This document shows, one piece after another, positions 8,004 to 18,237 of a stretch of 64,000 bases of DNA. The DNA lies in NCBI GenBank assembly GCA_013112635.1, contig JABFGF010000006.1, forward strand, positions 62,001 to 126,000, in the 5' to 3' direction. The position numbers and the translations under genes are program-made. Within the stretch, counting starts at the first letter, position 1; each line of letters begins with the position of its first letter. The notes under the pieces were generated by a model. The model was not told the origin of the DNA and searched no databases. It saw only the letters and a list, made by a program, of their open reading frames with translations. The DNA is from Calditrichota bacterium (GTDB lineage: Bacteria > Calditrichota > Calditrichia > Calditrichales > J004).

Positions 8004-11000
8004 ATGAAGGATGAAAAGAAAACAAAAGCTCAATTGATTGAAGAGCTCAAATCTTTACGTAAGAAAGCAGGCATAATCAGTGATGATAGGGAAACTCAAG
8101 TAAAAAACATAGATTCGGGCGAGAACCTTAGAGATATTTTAAATGTCATGGATGATATGGTTTTTGTACTTGACAAGGATAATCGATTTATTTCCACTTA
8201 CTCTCCACGAGGAAAGCTTTTTATATCGCCGGAACAGTTTATTGGCAAAACACATTCTCAAATAATGCCCGCTCATGTTGACAAAATGTTTGCAAAAGCC
8301 ATCCCTGATGTTAAAAAAGGAAATTCCATTGGGTATGAATATAGTTTGAAAATGCCAGATGGGTTGCGCTGGTATTCCATCAAGCTTTCCCCACTATTTT
8401 CTGAAAATATATATAACGGATTGGTTGCCGTATCTCGAGATATTACCAAACAAAAAAATGTGGAAATAGCATTAAAAGAGAGCGAAGACCGCCTTTCAAA
8501 AATAAGGCTTGCTGCCAATGATGGAATGTGGGATTGGAATTTGCAAACCGATGAGGTTTACTTTGATCCGCGTTATTATGAAATGGCGGGATATAAAAAG
8601 GATGAATTCCCACACAAGTTAGATGAATTTAAAAACCGTGTCCATCCAGATGATATACAAATGGTTATGGATGCAACCCAAAAACACTTAGAAGGTAAAA
8701 AAGAGCGTTTTGAAGTGGAATTTCGTTTTAAGAAAAAAGAGGGCAATTGGCTATGGATAACAGGAAAGGGTATTATCGTTGAACGAGATGATGAAGACCA
8801 GCCACTTCGCTTTGTGGGAACGCATACTGATATAACTGATCGCAAGATTGCCGAAGAAAAGTTGAAAGAACGGGAAGAACATTTAAATACCTTTTTTGAT
8901 AATTCACCAGTTGGAATGGCAATTTGGGATATAGAGTTTAGGTATGTATATATTAATGAAATACTTCAAAAAATAAACGGACCATCCAAAGAGGAACACA
9001 TTGGGAAAACGATTCATCAGGTTTTGCCTAAAGCTGCCCATTTAATGGCACCGTTGTTTAAAAATATTATAAAAACCGGGAAACCAGTATACAATTTAGA
9101 ATTGAGTGGTGAGGTTCCCTCAACTCCAGGTAGAGAAACACATTATTTAGTTTCATACTTCCCACTAACAGTGGCAGATGGAAATCCACGATTTATTGGT
9201 GGTGTTGTTGTCGATATTACTTCACAGAAAGATACAGAGAAAGCCCTTAGAAAAAGCTCAATTATTATAGATTCGACTAGTGATGCAGTAATTTCAACAA
9301 ATATCGAAGGAATAATTACATTTTGGAATAAAGGAGCTGAAAGAATTTATGGCTTTCAATCTTCCGAGGTTATAGGAAAACCGATTGGTCTAATTTATAA
9401 AGATGAAGATTTGCCCGTATTAACAAATCTGATAACTGATTTATTGGATGGTAAAGAAATTCCCAGTGTTGAGGTAACCTGTATTAATAAGCAAAAAGAA
9501 GATGTTGAAATACTTTTATCTCTTACAACGATTAAGGATAAAAATGGAAGGATTGAAGAACTTGTAGGAATAACCAAGGATATTACCGAGCGCAAGCAAT
9601 CAGAAAAGACTTTGATTGAGAGTGAAAATAGATATAAGCTCCTTGTAGAGAACCAATCAGATTTAATTGTAAAAGTAGATTTAGAAGGGCACTTTTTATA
9701 TGTAAGCCCATCTTATTGTAGATTATTTGGAAAAACCGAAGACCAGCTATTACATAAGAAATTTCTACCATTAGTCCATAAAGAAGATCAGGATAAAACA
9801 GAACTAGCAATGCAAGATCTATTTAGACCGCCCTACACTTGTTATATTGAACAAAGGGCAAAAACCAAAGATGGTTGGAGATGGTTAAGCTGGCGGGATA
9901 CTGCTCTTTTAAATGATGATAATGAAGTATATGGGATTATCGGGCTCGGTCAAGATATAACCGAACGCAAACAAGCAGAAGACAGCCTTAAAAAAAGTGA
10001 ATTAGAGTTCAGGGGGATTTTTGAACAATCCCCACTTGCGATTCAAATCTATGACAAAGAAGGAAAATTGATAGATGTAAATAAGCAAACTATGGAATTG
10101 TTTGGGGTAAATGATAAAAAACATATTTTAGGATATGAATTTTGGGATGACCCCAATCTCTCATCTGATAAAGCTGATGCTTTGAGGAATTTGCAACCCG
10201 TTTTCATTTCTACTACTCTTGATTTTGACACAATTAGAAAACTCAATTTATATCCAACAAATCACAATGGGATAAAATACCTGGATATGTACGTTATCCC
10301 ATTACGTCAGAAGAAAGAGATTACGGGATATCTTGTTCAGATAGTTGATATGACTACTCGTGAAAAGGACAGGAAAAAACTTGAAGTAATAAATGAAGCA
10401 CTTGAGAACTCTCTAAATGGGTTTGATATTGTAAACGTTGACGGTGTGTTTACTTATGTTAATAAAGCCTATGTAAAAATGTGGGGATATGATAATGCAG
10501 ATGAAATAATTGGAACATCGCCCGTTAATCATTGTCTTGATCCAAAAATACCAGAAAAAGTTATTCGGACTTTAAAAGAATCTGGAAGGTGTGAAATCGA
10601 GTTCTTAGCCAAAAGAAAGGATGGTAGTACATTTGATGTTCTAATGTATGCAAGAATAGCATATGATGTGCATGGAAAGGAAATTTACCCCACAACGTCT
10701 ATTGATATTACCGATCGTAAGCAAGCCGAAAAAGAAAAAATTACGGTAGAAGCCCAAGTGCGCCACCAACAAAAGCTGGAATCTGTTGGGACACTTGCAG
10801 GTGGTGTAGCGCATGAAATAAACAATCCGTTAAATGGAATCATGAACTACGCTCAACTTATTGATGATGAGCTGGGAGAGGGAAATACATTAAAAAAATA
10901 CTCAAGCGAAATTATCCGTGAATCGGAAAGAATTTCTGACATTGTGCGTAACCTTTTAACGTTTTCAAGAGATGATAAGGAATCGCACAGTCCCGCCAGG

Positions 11001-11480
11001 ATAGATGACATTATAGAAAGTACCGTATCGCTAGTAAATATAGTTTTCAAAAAAGATCAGATTACGCTTAATATCGATATCCCACAAAACCTTCCTTCAA
11101 TTAAATGCAGAAGCCAGCAAATAAGACAGGTAATAATGAACTTAATGACCAATGCACGAGATTCTCTCAATCAAAAATATTCTGGATATGATGAGAATAA
11201 GGTAATAAATATATCAGTCTCTCAATTTGCTGATGAGAATCGCAGATGGTTCCGTGTAATGGTAGAAGATAAGGGTGTTGGTATAAATGAAGATATTCAG
11301 GGGAAAATATTTGATCCCTTCTTCACCTCCAAAGACAGGGCAATTGGAACAGGACTAGGATTGTCAATTAGTTACGGTTTAGTTAAAGACCATAATGGAA
11401 AACTGCATTTTGAAACCGAGGTGGGCGAGTTTACACGCTTTTATCTCGATTTGCCAATAGATAATGGATGGACCATTTAA
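8004..11480 (+). CDS. Sensor histidine kinase with seven PAS domains
   Basis: A 1158-residue soluble kinase. After a short N-terminal coiled coil, about seven PAS/PAC units follow one another (approximately 50-155, 165-285, 297-415, 420-535, 545-660, 670-795 and 800-915), most ending in the PAC signature DITxRKxAE. The second and fifth are of the PAS_3 type, with HPDD- or HKED-like and WRW or WLW motifs. The HisKA domain has its His in AGGVAHEINNPLNGI near residue 937. The HATPase has NLMTNARDSL, DKGVGI, FDPFFTSK and GTGLGLS, so it looks catalytically complete. There is no membrane segment and no receiver, so it must pass phosphate to a separate protein; the hybrid kinase 43 bp downstream, or the divergent receivers, are natural candidates. 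Start ATG 8004 has AAGGA upstream. The ligands are unknown. Confidence 0.9.
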   Translation: MKDEKKTKAQLIEELKSLRKKAGIISDDRETQVKNIDSGENLRDILNVMDDMVFVLDKDNRFISTYSPRGKLFISPEQFIGKTHSQIMPAHVDKMFAKAIPDVKKGNSIGYEYSLKMPDGLRWYSIKLSPLFSENIYNGLVAVSRDITKQKNVEIALKESEDRLSKIRLAANDGMWDWNLQTDEVYFDPRYYEMAGYKKDEFPHKLDEFKNRVHPDDIQMVMDATQKHLEGKKERFEVEFRFKKKEGNWLWITGKGIIVERDDEDQPLRFVGTHTDITDRKIAEEKLKEREEHLNTFFDNSPVGMAIWDIEFRYVYINEILQKINGPSKEEHIGKTIHQVLPKAAHLMAPLFKNIIKTGKPVYNLELSGEVPSTPGRETHYLVSYFPLTVADGNPRFIGGVVVDITSQKDTEKALRKSSIIIDSTSDAVISTNIEGIITFWNKGAERIYGFQSSEVIGKPIGLIYKDEDLPVLTNLITDLLDGKEIPSVEVTCINKQKEDVEILLSLTTIKDKNGRIEELVGITKDITERKQSEKTLIESENRYKLLVENQSDLIVKVDLEGHFLYVSPSYCRLFGKTEDQLLHKKFLPLVHKEDQDKTELAMQDLFRPPYTCYIEQRAKTKDGWRWLSWRDTALLNDDNEVYGIIGLGQDITERKQAEDSLKKSELEFRGIFEQSPLAIQIYDKEGKLIDVNKQTMELFGVNDKKHILGYEFWDDPNLSSDKADALRNLQPVFISTTLDFDTIRKLNLYPTNHNGIKYLDMYVIPLRQKKEITGYLVQIVDMTTREKDRKKLEVINEALENSLNGFDIVNVDGVFTYVNKAYVKMWGYDNADEIIGTSPVNHCLDPKIPEKVIRTLKESGRCEIEFLAKRKDGSTFDVLMYARIAYDVHGKEIYPTTSIDITDRKQAEKEKITVEAQVRHQQKLESVGTLAGGVAHEINNPLNGIMNYAQLIDDELGEGNTLKKYSSEIIRESERISDIVRNLLTFSRDDKESHSPARIDDIIESTVSLVNIVFKKDQITLNIDIPQNLPSIKCRSQQIRQVIMNLMTNARDSLNQKYSGYDENKVINISVSQFADENRRWFRVMVEDKGVGINEDIQGKIFDPFFTSKDRAIGTGLGLSISYGLVKDHNGKLHFETEVGEFTRFYLDLPIDNGWTI

Positions 11481-11523
11481 TTTTTTAAAGGATCTACGGG
11501 TATCAAATCCAAAGGGTTATAAT

Positions 11524-14500
11524 ATGGCTAATATTTTAATAGTTGATGATGAAAAAAGCATACGTGATACGTTAAGCAGTTTTTTGATCAAAGATGGGCA
11601 CCAGGTTAAGGTCGCAGAGGATGCAGATGTAGCATCGGATTTGTTAAAAATAAATAATTTTGATGTAATTGTTACGGATATAATTCTTCCACGGATTGAT
11701 GGTTTGAACCTCCTGAAGTCAATCCATAAAGACTCACCATTTGTGCAGGTTATTCTTATGACAGGTGAGCCAGAAGTGCAAACATCCATTGAAGCTGTTC
11801 GCGAAGGTGCGTTCGATTATCTTGTAAAGCCGATTACCAAAGATATGATAATTAAAGCTGTAAATAATGCTGCAAAAGTAAAAGCAGTAGATGACGAACG
11901 ACGACGGCTGGAGAAAGAAAACAAAAAATATCAGGAACGCTTAGAAAAATTGGTTGAAGAACGAACAAAATCCTTGCGTGAAAGTGAAGAACGATATTCT
12001 AACATTGTTGCGGGTTTATTAGTTGGTGTTGCCATCCATGTTGATAACAAGATTGTATTTGTTAATAACAGTCTCATAAATCTTCTGGGCCATAATTCAG
12101 AAAACAGTTTTATCGGAAAGAATATATTGGAATTTGTACATCCTGATTATAAAGCAGTGGTTGCATCTGCAATTAAAAGTGGATTATCAGGAAAAGGTGA
12201 TAGTGAACCATTTATTGAAGGGCGCCTTATTAAAGCAGATGGAAAGATCATTGTCGCAGAGGCTTCAGCCATTGAGATAAACTATTATGGCAAATCTGCA
12301 TTAATGGTGATGATAAATGATATAACTGCCAGCAAACAAGCGGAAGAAAAGCTGTTCGAAAATGAAAAAAGATTGCAGAATATTTTTGAAAGCATGAGTG
12401 AAGGGTTTTCAATTCAGGATGTTATTTGTGATGATGAGGGCAATCCGGTTGACTTACGTTTTGTGGAAGCAAACCCAGCCTTTGAGCGGCAAACCGGTTT
12501 AAAAAATTCTGAAACTTTAGGCCACACACTCTTGGAATTATTCCCGACATCAGAAAAATATTGGATTGAGCGCTATGGAAAAGTTGGCATTACCGGAGAA
12601 CCAATCACTTTTGAAGCAATGTTTGGGCCCCTTAATATCTATTACCATGTAAATGCTTTTCAAACGAGGCCCCGCCAGTTTGGTGTTTTGTTCACGGATA
12701 TAAATGAGCGTAAGCTTCATGAGATTGAATTGACCATAGCAAAAGAGCGTGCGGAGGAAAATGAGAAAAATCTCAAACTTGGACAACAGATAGCACAACT
12801 GGGCAATTGGAAGTTATTTCCTGAAACAAACGAAATAACCGGATCTGAAGAGTTATTTAAGATTTTTGAGATGGAACCAGGAAATTTGACTCTGGACTCA
12901 TTTGCGAAAAAATTTCATCCGGAAGATAGAGAAGAAAGCCTTGAATATATTTATAAAGCGATTGAATATGGTGAATTTTGGGACGTAGAAAGCCGCTTAC
13001 AATTTAAAGAAGGCAGGGTAAAGTGGATTCGTGCGATAGGGGAACCTCAATTAGACGAATTAAAAAAAGTAATCGCAATTGTTGGAATAGTACAAGACAT
13101 TACAGAGCGCAAAAAAGCTGAAATAAAGCTGGCACAGGTTCTACATGACCATGAAATACTTCTCAAGAATGATCCTTCTTTTATTATTTACAAAGACACA
13201 AAAAATAATATTATAAAGATAAACGATACCGCAGCAAAAATGAGCAATTTGCCTAAGGAAAAAATAGAAGGCAAACCATCTGCAGAAATTTATCCGGCAA
13301 TGGCAGATAAGTATTACGCAGATGATAAAAAAATAATGAAAAGCGGTGAACCTAAGCTTGGTATAATCGAGAAATTACCGGCAGCAGACGGGTCAATCAA
13401 GTGGTTGCTTACCAATAAGGTTCCTGTAAAAAATGATGATGAAAATGTTATTGGAATTGCCCTGTTCTCAACGGATATCACCGATCTTAAACAGACCCAG
13501 GATGTGTTGAAAGAGAGTGAGGAACGGTTTACGATCGCTATGAATGCATCTCGTGATGGGCTTTATGATTGGGATTTGATATCTAATGAGATTTATTATT
13601 CGCCGGGATGGAAAAGTATACTTGGTTATGAAGATAATGAGTTGCCTAATGACTTTAGTGTTTGGGAGAAGCTAACCCGTCCTGAAGATGTTGAAAGAGC
13701 ATGGAAAATGCAACAAGACCTGATCAATAAAAAGCTGGGGCGGTTTGAGATGGAGTTTAAGATGATGCACAAAAAAGGTCATTGGGTTGATATTCTGTCC
13801 CGTGCAGAAGCTGTATTTGATGGTGAAAAGGCAATCAGAATAGTCGGCACACACCAGGACATTACCGAACGCAAAAAAGCAGAACAAAAAATAACGCAAA
13901 GTGAGACCAGACTTTCAAATTTAATGAGTAATTTGCCAGGGATGGCCTATACATGTAAATATGACCAGGATTGGACAATGTTATTTGTAAATGACGCGAG
14001 TGTACAACTCACTGGTTATAAGCCTGTTCAGCTAATCAATAATTCAGAAATCTCTTATAATGATCTAATTCATCCGGATGATAGAATAAAAGTACGTAAT
14101 TCTATTGATGATTCTTTAAGGATAGGTAAGCATTTTGAACTGGAATACCGCATTACTTCTGCTGATGGAAAGGAAAAATGGGTTTGGGAGAAAGGTATAA
14201 GGAGTGGTAAATTTGACGATGGTACAATCCTTTTAGAAGGTGTAATCCATGATATTACAGTTAGGAAACAAGGGGAATTAGAAATAAAAAAATTAACGGC
14301 TGCGCTGGAGCAAAGCCCTGTATCAATTGTAATTACAAGCAGTGACGGGACTACGGAATATGTTAACCCTAAGTATTGCGAATTAACGGGTTATACTTCC
14401 GAGGAGGCGATTGGTAAAATGCCTTCAATATTAAAATCAGGAAAACATACACAAGCGTTTTATTCGGAATTATGGAATACAATAAATTCGGGCAATATCT

Positions 14501-15783
14501 GGAGTGGTCAGTTTCAAAATAGAAAAAAGAATGGTGAGTTATTTTGGGAAGATGCCACAATTGGGCCGATTTTGAATAAAGAAGGTAATATAACCCATTT
14601 TGTTTCCATGAAAGAAGATATTACCGAACGGATCATATTACAGGAACAATTTCAACAAGCTCAAAAAATGGAATCTGTGGCAAGATTAGCCGGTGGTGTA
14701 GCACATGATTTCAACAATATGCTTGCGGTTATTTTGGGCTATTCTGAGATGGCCCTTTCCGAATTGGAACCAGGTAACAAATTATATAATGATATAAAAC
14801 AAATTAATAGTGCCGGTCAGCGCTCAGCAGATTTAACAACACAACTTCTTGCCTTTTCACGCAAGCAGACAATCGCTCCAAAACTTTTAAATTTAAATGA
14901 TTGTGTTACAGGAATGCTTAAAATGTTGGGACGACTAATTGGTGAAGATATAGAACTCTCTTGGGAACCCGGAAAAGATATTTGGCCTGTGAAAATGGAC
15001 CCAAGCCAGGTCGACCAGGTTCTTGCCAATTTATGCATTAATGCAAGAGATGCGATTTCTGGTGTGGGTAGAATTACAATAAAAACAAAAAATGTTACTT
15101 TTGATAAGGAGTATAGTATCCTTCACAGTTTTGCTGAGGCGGGTGACTATATTTCAATATCGGTTTATGATAATGGGTGTGGGATGGATAAAGAAACCAG
15201 TGCAAAGATATTTGAGCCGTTTTTTACAACAAAAGGGGTTGGAAAGGGAACAGGTTTGGGCTTGGCAACAGTTTACGGTGTTGTAAAGCAAAATGAAGGA
15301 TTAATAAATGTTTATTCTGAACCTGGCCAGGGTACAAATTTTAACTTGTATTTCCCGAAGTATAAAGGTGGGGATGTAGGCATTGAAGAAGATGAAGGGA
15401 AAGAAATTCCAAAAGGTAACAAAGAAGTAATTATCCTCGTTGAAGATGAGCAAACTATTCTAAAAATGACGGAGTCAATGCTGGAAAATCTAAATTATAC
15501 TGTAGTGGCAGTGAACTCTCCCGAAGAAGTGTTAGAATTAGTTATAAAATATGATATTAAAATTGATTTGCTTCTAACTGATGTTGTGATGCCTAAAATG
15601 AATGGAAAAGAATTAGCGTCTGAATTGACAAAACATCAATCAGCTTTGAAAGTTCTTTTTATGTCTGGGTATACTTCAGAGATTATTACAAATCGCGGAG
15701 TTTTGGATGAAGGTGTTAATTTTATAAGTAAGCCATTTTCAAGATCTGATATTGCCATAAAAATAAAAGAAGTATTGGCATAA
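11524..15783 (+). CDS. Hybrid histidine kinase: receiver, seven PAS, kinase, receiver
   Basis: A 1419-residue hybrid kinase with receivers at both ends. The first receiver (about 1-120, Asp in [13 protein letters not shown]) leads into a coiled coil (about 120-155). About seven PAS units follow, starting with SEERYSNI-, NEKRLQNI-, LGQQIAQL-, HDHEILLK-, SEERFTIA-, SETRLSNL- and LTAALEQS-type segments. HisKA has His in [14 protein letters not shown], and the HATPase has [24 protein letters not shown] and GTGLGLA. The C-terminal receiver (last 120 residues) has Asp in [12 protein letters not shown] and Lys-Pro in FISKPFS. It is cytoplasmic. ATG 11524 is chosen because AAAGGG precedes it and the receiver begins there; an in-frame ATG at 11464 would overlap the upstream kinase. 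The pair is transcribed together and likely forms a relay. Confidence 0.9.
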   Translation: MANILIVDDEKSIRDTLSSFLIKDGHQVKVAEDADVASDLLKINNFDVIVTDIILPRIDGLNLLKSIHKDSPFVQVILMTGEPEVQTSIEAVREGAFDYLVKPITKDMIIKAVNNAAKVKAVDDERRRLEKENKKYQERLEKLVEERTKSLRESEERYSNIVAGLLVGVAIHVDNKIVFVNNSLINLLGHNSENSFIGKNILEFVHPDYKAVVASAIKSGLSGKGDSEPFIEGRLIKADGKIIVAEASAIEINYYGKSALMVMINDITASKQAEEKLFENEKRLQNIFESMSEGFSIQDVICDDEGNPVDLRFVEANPAFERQTGLKNSETLGHTLLELFPTSEKYWIERYGKVGITGEPITFEAMFGPLNIYYHVNAFQTRPRQFGVLFTDINERKLHEIELTIAKERAEENEKNLKLGQQIAQLGNWKLFPETNEITGSEELFKIFEMEPGNLTLDSFAKKFHPEDREESLEYIYKAIEYGEFWDVESRLQFKEGRVKWIRAIGEPQLDELKKVIAIVGIVQDITERKKAEIKLAQVLHDHEILLKNDPSFIIYKDTKNNIIKINDTAAKMSNLPKEKIEGKPSAEIYPAMADKYYADDKKIMKSGEPKLGIIEKLPAADGSIKWLLTNKVPVKNDDENVIGIALFSTDITDLKQTQDVLKESEERFTIAMNASRDGLYDWDLISNEIYYSPGWKSILGYEDNELPNDFSVWEKLTRPEDVERAWKMQQDLINKKLGRFEMEFKMMHKKGHWVDILSRAEAVFDGEKAIRIVGTHQDITERKKAEQKITQSETRLSNLMSNLPGMAYTCKYDQDWTMLFVNDASVQLTGYKPVQLINNSEISYNDLIHPDDRIKVRNSIDDSLRIGKHFELEYRITSADGKEKWVWEKGIRSGKFDDGTILLEGVIHDITVRKQGELEIKKLTAALEQSPVSIVITSSDGTTEYVNPKYCELTGYTSEEAIGKMPSILKSGKHTQAFYSELWNTINSGNIWSGQFQNRKKNGELFWEDATIGPILNKEGNITHFVSMKEDITERIILQEQFQQAQKMESVARLAGGVAHDFNNMLAVILGYSEMALSELEPGNKLYNDIKQINSAGQRSADLTTQLLAFSRKQTIAPKLLNLNDCVTGMLKMLGRLIGEDIELSWEPGKDIWPVKMDPSQVDQVLANLCINARDAISGVGRITIKTKNVTFDKEYSILHSFAEAGDYISISVYDNGCGMDKETSAKIFEPFFTTKGVGKGTGLGLATVYGVVKQNEGLINVYSEPGQGTNFNLYFPKYKGGDVGIEEDEGKEIPKGNKEVIILVEDEQTILKMTESMLENLNYTVVAVNSPEEVLELVIKYDIKIDLLLTDVVMPKMNGKELASELTKHQSALKVLFMSGYTSEIITNRGVLDEGVNFISKPFSRSDIAIKIKEVLA

Positions 15784-15815
15784 AAGTGCCTGTTAATATT
15801 CCCGCTTTTATAATA

Positions 15816-16457
15816 CTATAAATTATTAACGGCAGATTCTAAAATTGACCAGCTAAATCCACGGCCAATCCCAAATTGAATCAGTTTTTGCTTTCTTTTT
15901 TGCGGATTGCTTTCTTTCAGTTTTTGGTTTTTTTTGGTTATAATTTCCACAGATATTTCAATTTGAAGTCCTTCCGGAAACAATTCCTGTAAAGCCAATT
16001 CAATATCTGGCGTAAACGCTCCTTTCTCAGCCAGCTTTTTTTTAATTAACATGGGGCCGCTTTTTCGTTGCCGGATTGAATCATTTATATAAAGCCTGAT
16101 AAATTCAAAATCATTTATATAGTTTTTTTGCTGTAAATGATCCATGGCCTGATTGATGATATCAACAGCAAACTGTTTAGTATAAAGCTTGCGGAACAAT
16201 TCTTTTTTTAAATGTTGCCGGCGTTGAAGGTAGGAATAAGCTTGATGCAAACACTGATTTACCTGGTTAAAAAATATGATTTTTTGAAATTCATTTTTAG
16301 AATAAACCGCACCTTTAACAATTGAAAAATGAACAAGTGTATCTTCGGATATTTCAATTAAGAAAGTGTCATCCTGATAAAGCGAATATGTTTTTTTTCG
16401 TGGGTTTTCAAACTCAATGCGGGAGATGGTTATAGTATCATGCATAAATAAATACAT
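15816..16457 (-). CDS. recX: RecX regulator of RecA
   Basis: The 213-residue protein has the all-helical three-repeat character of RecX, which binds inside the RecA filament and modulates recombination and the SOS response. Recognisable segments are a YLQRRQHLKKELFRKL helix, a repeat with YINDFEFIRLYINDSI and RKSGPMLIKKKLAEKG, and the C-terminal KQKLIQFGIGRGFSWS. An N-terminal beta-rich extension of about 70 residues precedes the helical repeats. The immediate neighbour upstream is recA, the classic arrangement, with a hairpin in the 42-bp gap. ATG 16457 has a GGA site six bases before it; an internal ATG at 16445 is possible. Sequence identity to well-known RecX proteins is low, as is usual for the family, but the context settles the call. 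Confidence 0.88.
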   Translation of the reverse strand: MYLFMHDTITISRIEFENPRKKTYSLYQDDTFLIEISEDTLVHFSIVKGAVYSKNEFQKIIFFNQVNQCLHQAYSYLQRRQHLKKELFRKLYTKQFAVDIINQAMDHLQQKNYINDFEFIRLYINDSIRQRKSGPMLIKKKLAEKGAFTPDIELALQELFPEGLQIEISVEIITKKNQKLKESNPQKRKQKLIQFGIGRGFSWSILESAVNNL

Positions 16458-16460
16458 AAC

Positions 16461-16487
16461 GATTCCATCACTTTGAGCGATGGAATC
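16461..16487 (-). terminator. Hairpin between recA and recX (attenuator-like)
   Basis: A perfect 9-bp inverted repeat, GATTCCATC and GATGGAATC, with a 9-nt loop sits in the short gap after the recA stop and before the recX start. It has only a weakly T-rich tail on the transcribed strand, so partial termination that lowers recX relative to recA is inferred. It also brackets the recX ribosome site, so it could affect recX translation. Confidence 0.55.
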
Positions 16488-16499
16488 GGTTGATGCGAA

Positions 16500-17534
16500 T
16501 TATATTTTCTTTTCTTCTGTTTTTTCTTCAACCACTTCTGGTCCAAGACCCAGTTTCGGTTTTAGCTCAAGTAGAATATTTTCCATAATATCCGGATTTT
16601 CTTTAAAGAAACGTTTTACATTTTCACGGCCTTGGCCAAGACGTGTTTCTTTGTAGGAAAACCAGGTTCCGGATTTATCGACAATCCTGTTATCAACAGC
16701 TTTATCTAAAATATCACCTTCACGTGAAATACCCAAAGAATACATAATATCAAATTCTGCTTCACGAAAGGGCGGCGCTAGCTTATTTTTTACAACTTTA
16801 ACTTTAGTACGATTCCCCATGGCCTCGTTGGCTTCTTTTATAGTTGCGATTCGGCGGATATCCATGCGAATAGAAGTGTAAAATTTTAAAGCGCGACCAC
16901 CGGTAGTGGTTTCAGGGTTTCCAAACATAACTCCAATTTTTTCGCGGATTTGATTTATAAAAATAACAGCAGTATCAGATTTGCTTACAGTGCCTGTTAG
17001 TTTTCTTAAAGCCTGTGACATTAATCTTGCCTGTAAACCCATGTGCGAGTCTCCCATATCGCCTTCAATTTCTGCTTTTGGGACAAGTGCTGCAACAGAG
17101 TCAATTACAATTATATTTAAAGCACCGCTTCGCACAAGTGTTTCAACAATTTCCAAAGCCTGTTCTCCATTATCCGGCTGGCTGACCAGCAAATTAGTTG
17201 TATCAACTCCCAGCTTTTTTGCATAGATCGGATCAAGGGCATGTTCAGCATCTACAAAGGCCGCCAGGCCACCATTTTTTTGAGCTTCAGCAACACAATG
17301 TAAAGCCAAAGTCGTTTTACCACTAGATTCAGGGCCATAAATTTCGGTAATTCGTCCAACGGGAACACCGCCAACTCCAAGTGCCGCATCCAGGGAAATA
17401 GAACCTGTTGAGATAACATCAACTTTCACTTTCGCCTGATCGCCCAGTTTCATTATTGAACCTTTTCCAAACTGGCGCTCAATTTGGGTAACTGCTACAT
17501 CTACAGCTTTTTCTTTATCAAGATTGGTACTCAT
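16500..17534 (-). CDS. recA: Recombinase RecA
   Basis: RecA binds single-stranded DNA, catalyses ATP-dependent strand exchange in homologous recombination and triggers LexA self-cleavage. The 344-residue length is typical. Visible motifs are [15 protein letters not shown] near the N-terminus, Walker [14 protein letters not shown], the MAW region [12 protein letters not shown], Walker [21 protein letters not shown], loop L1 [42 protein letters not shown] in loop L2, and the acidic C-terminal tail. The start ATG has GGAG eight bases upstream. It sits between thpR and recX in a minus-strand run with cinA, pgpA and pgsA, an arrangement common in many bacteria. I could not identify a LexA operator in the 100 bp upstream. 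Confidence 0.99.
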   Translation of the reverse strand: MSTNLDKEKAVDVAVTQIERQFGKGSIMKLGDQAKVKVDVISTGSISLDAALGVGGVPVGRITEIYGPESSGKTTLALHCVAEAQKNGGLAAFVDAEHALDPIYAKKLGVDTTNLLVSQPDNGEQALEIVETLVRSGALNIIVIDSVAALVPKAEIEGDMGDSHMGLQARLMSQALRKLTGTVSKSDTAVIFINQIREKIGVMFGNPETTTGGRALKFYTSIRMDIRRIATIKEANEAMGNRTKVKVVKNKLAPPFREAEFDIMYSLGISREGDILDKAVDNRIVDKSGTWFSYKETRLGQGRENVKRFFKENPDIMENILLELKPKLGLGPEVVEEKTEEKKI

Positions 17535-17634
17535 CTTTTCTCCAAAATTTTAATTTGTCATCTTAAAATGTTACGGTATGACGGTTAATACTTTATCTGC
17601 AAGTTTGTTGGATGACGGAAAATGTAATACAAAA

Positions 17635-18192
17635 TTATTTACAGCGCAATGAAAATCTTTGTACGGGCGTATACCTTGCTCCGCTGGAAGATAATTGGCT
17701 GCTCATAAGTGTTATTTCCTGTACCGGAATTGAAATATTAGAAAAAGTATGATCTAATAAAAATTGTTGTTCATCTAAATGAAGGGCTGTTTTTTTTATT
17801 CGAGCAAGGGTAATATGCGGACTAAATTTCCGTTTCTCTTTTTCTATGCCAACTCGAGAAAGATTGTTTTCAGTAATGTCAAAGCATTTTACTAAAGGTG
17901 AGGAAAAGTTCAATCCTAAATAATAAACACGTGCTTTGCTGGGGTTTGGAAAAAATCCTGTTATCGAAGTTTTTATGTCAAAGCTATCTATTGTTAAAAA
18001 AGCAGTATTTAATGCAGATTCGATTTTTCGTTGTAGAGTTGCTTCAGTTTCACCAAAAAATTTTAAAGTTATGTGCAATGCCGGTTTTTTTATCCATTTT
18101 AAATCAGGATAGATTTCACTTAATTGCAAAATGTTATCATTTAAAGATTGCTTTATTGCATCAGGAAAATCAATCGCTAAAAATAACCGCAT
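17635..18192 (-). CDS. thpR: RNA 2',3'-cyclic phosphodiesterase (LigT/ThpR)
   Basis: A 2H-phosphoesterase superfamily protein of 185 residues. The two catalytic HxT motifs are intact: HITLKFFG near residue 42 and HITLARIK near residue 125. The start MRLFLAIDFPD and the segment LKWIKKPALHITLKF are typical of ThpR. The family opens 2',3'-cyclic phosphate RNA ends to 2'-phosphates in vitro; the physiological substrate is not settled. It lies between cinA and recA in the same direction, as in many Gram-negative genomes. An AT-rich spacer of 45 bp separates it from cinA. Confidence 0.93.
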   Translation of the reverse strand: MRLFLAIDFPDAIKQSLNDNILQLSEIYPDLKWIKKPALHITLKFFGETEATLQRKIESALNTAFLTIDSFDIKTSITGFFPNPSKARVYYLGLNFSSPLVKCFDITENNLSRVGIEKEKRKFSPHITLARIKKTALHLDEQQFLLDHTFSNISIPVQEITLMSSQLSSSGARYTPVQRFSLRCK

Positions 18193-18237
18193 AATTATTA
18201 TAATTAAATTTTCTCAGTTGATTAATAAATGCTTAAT

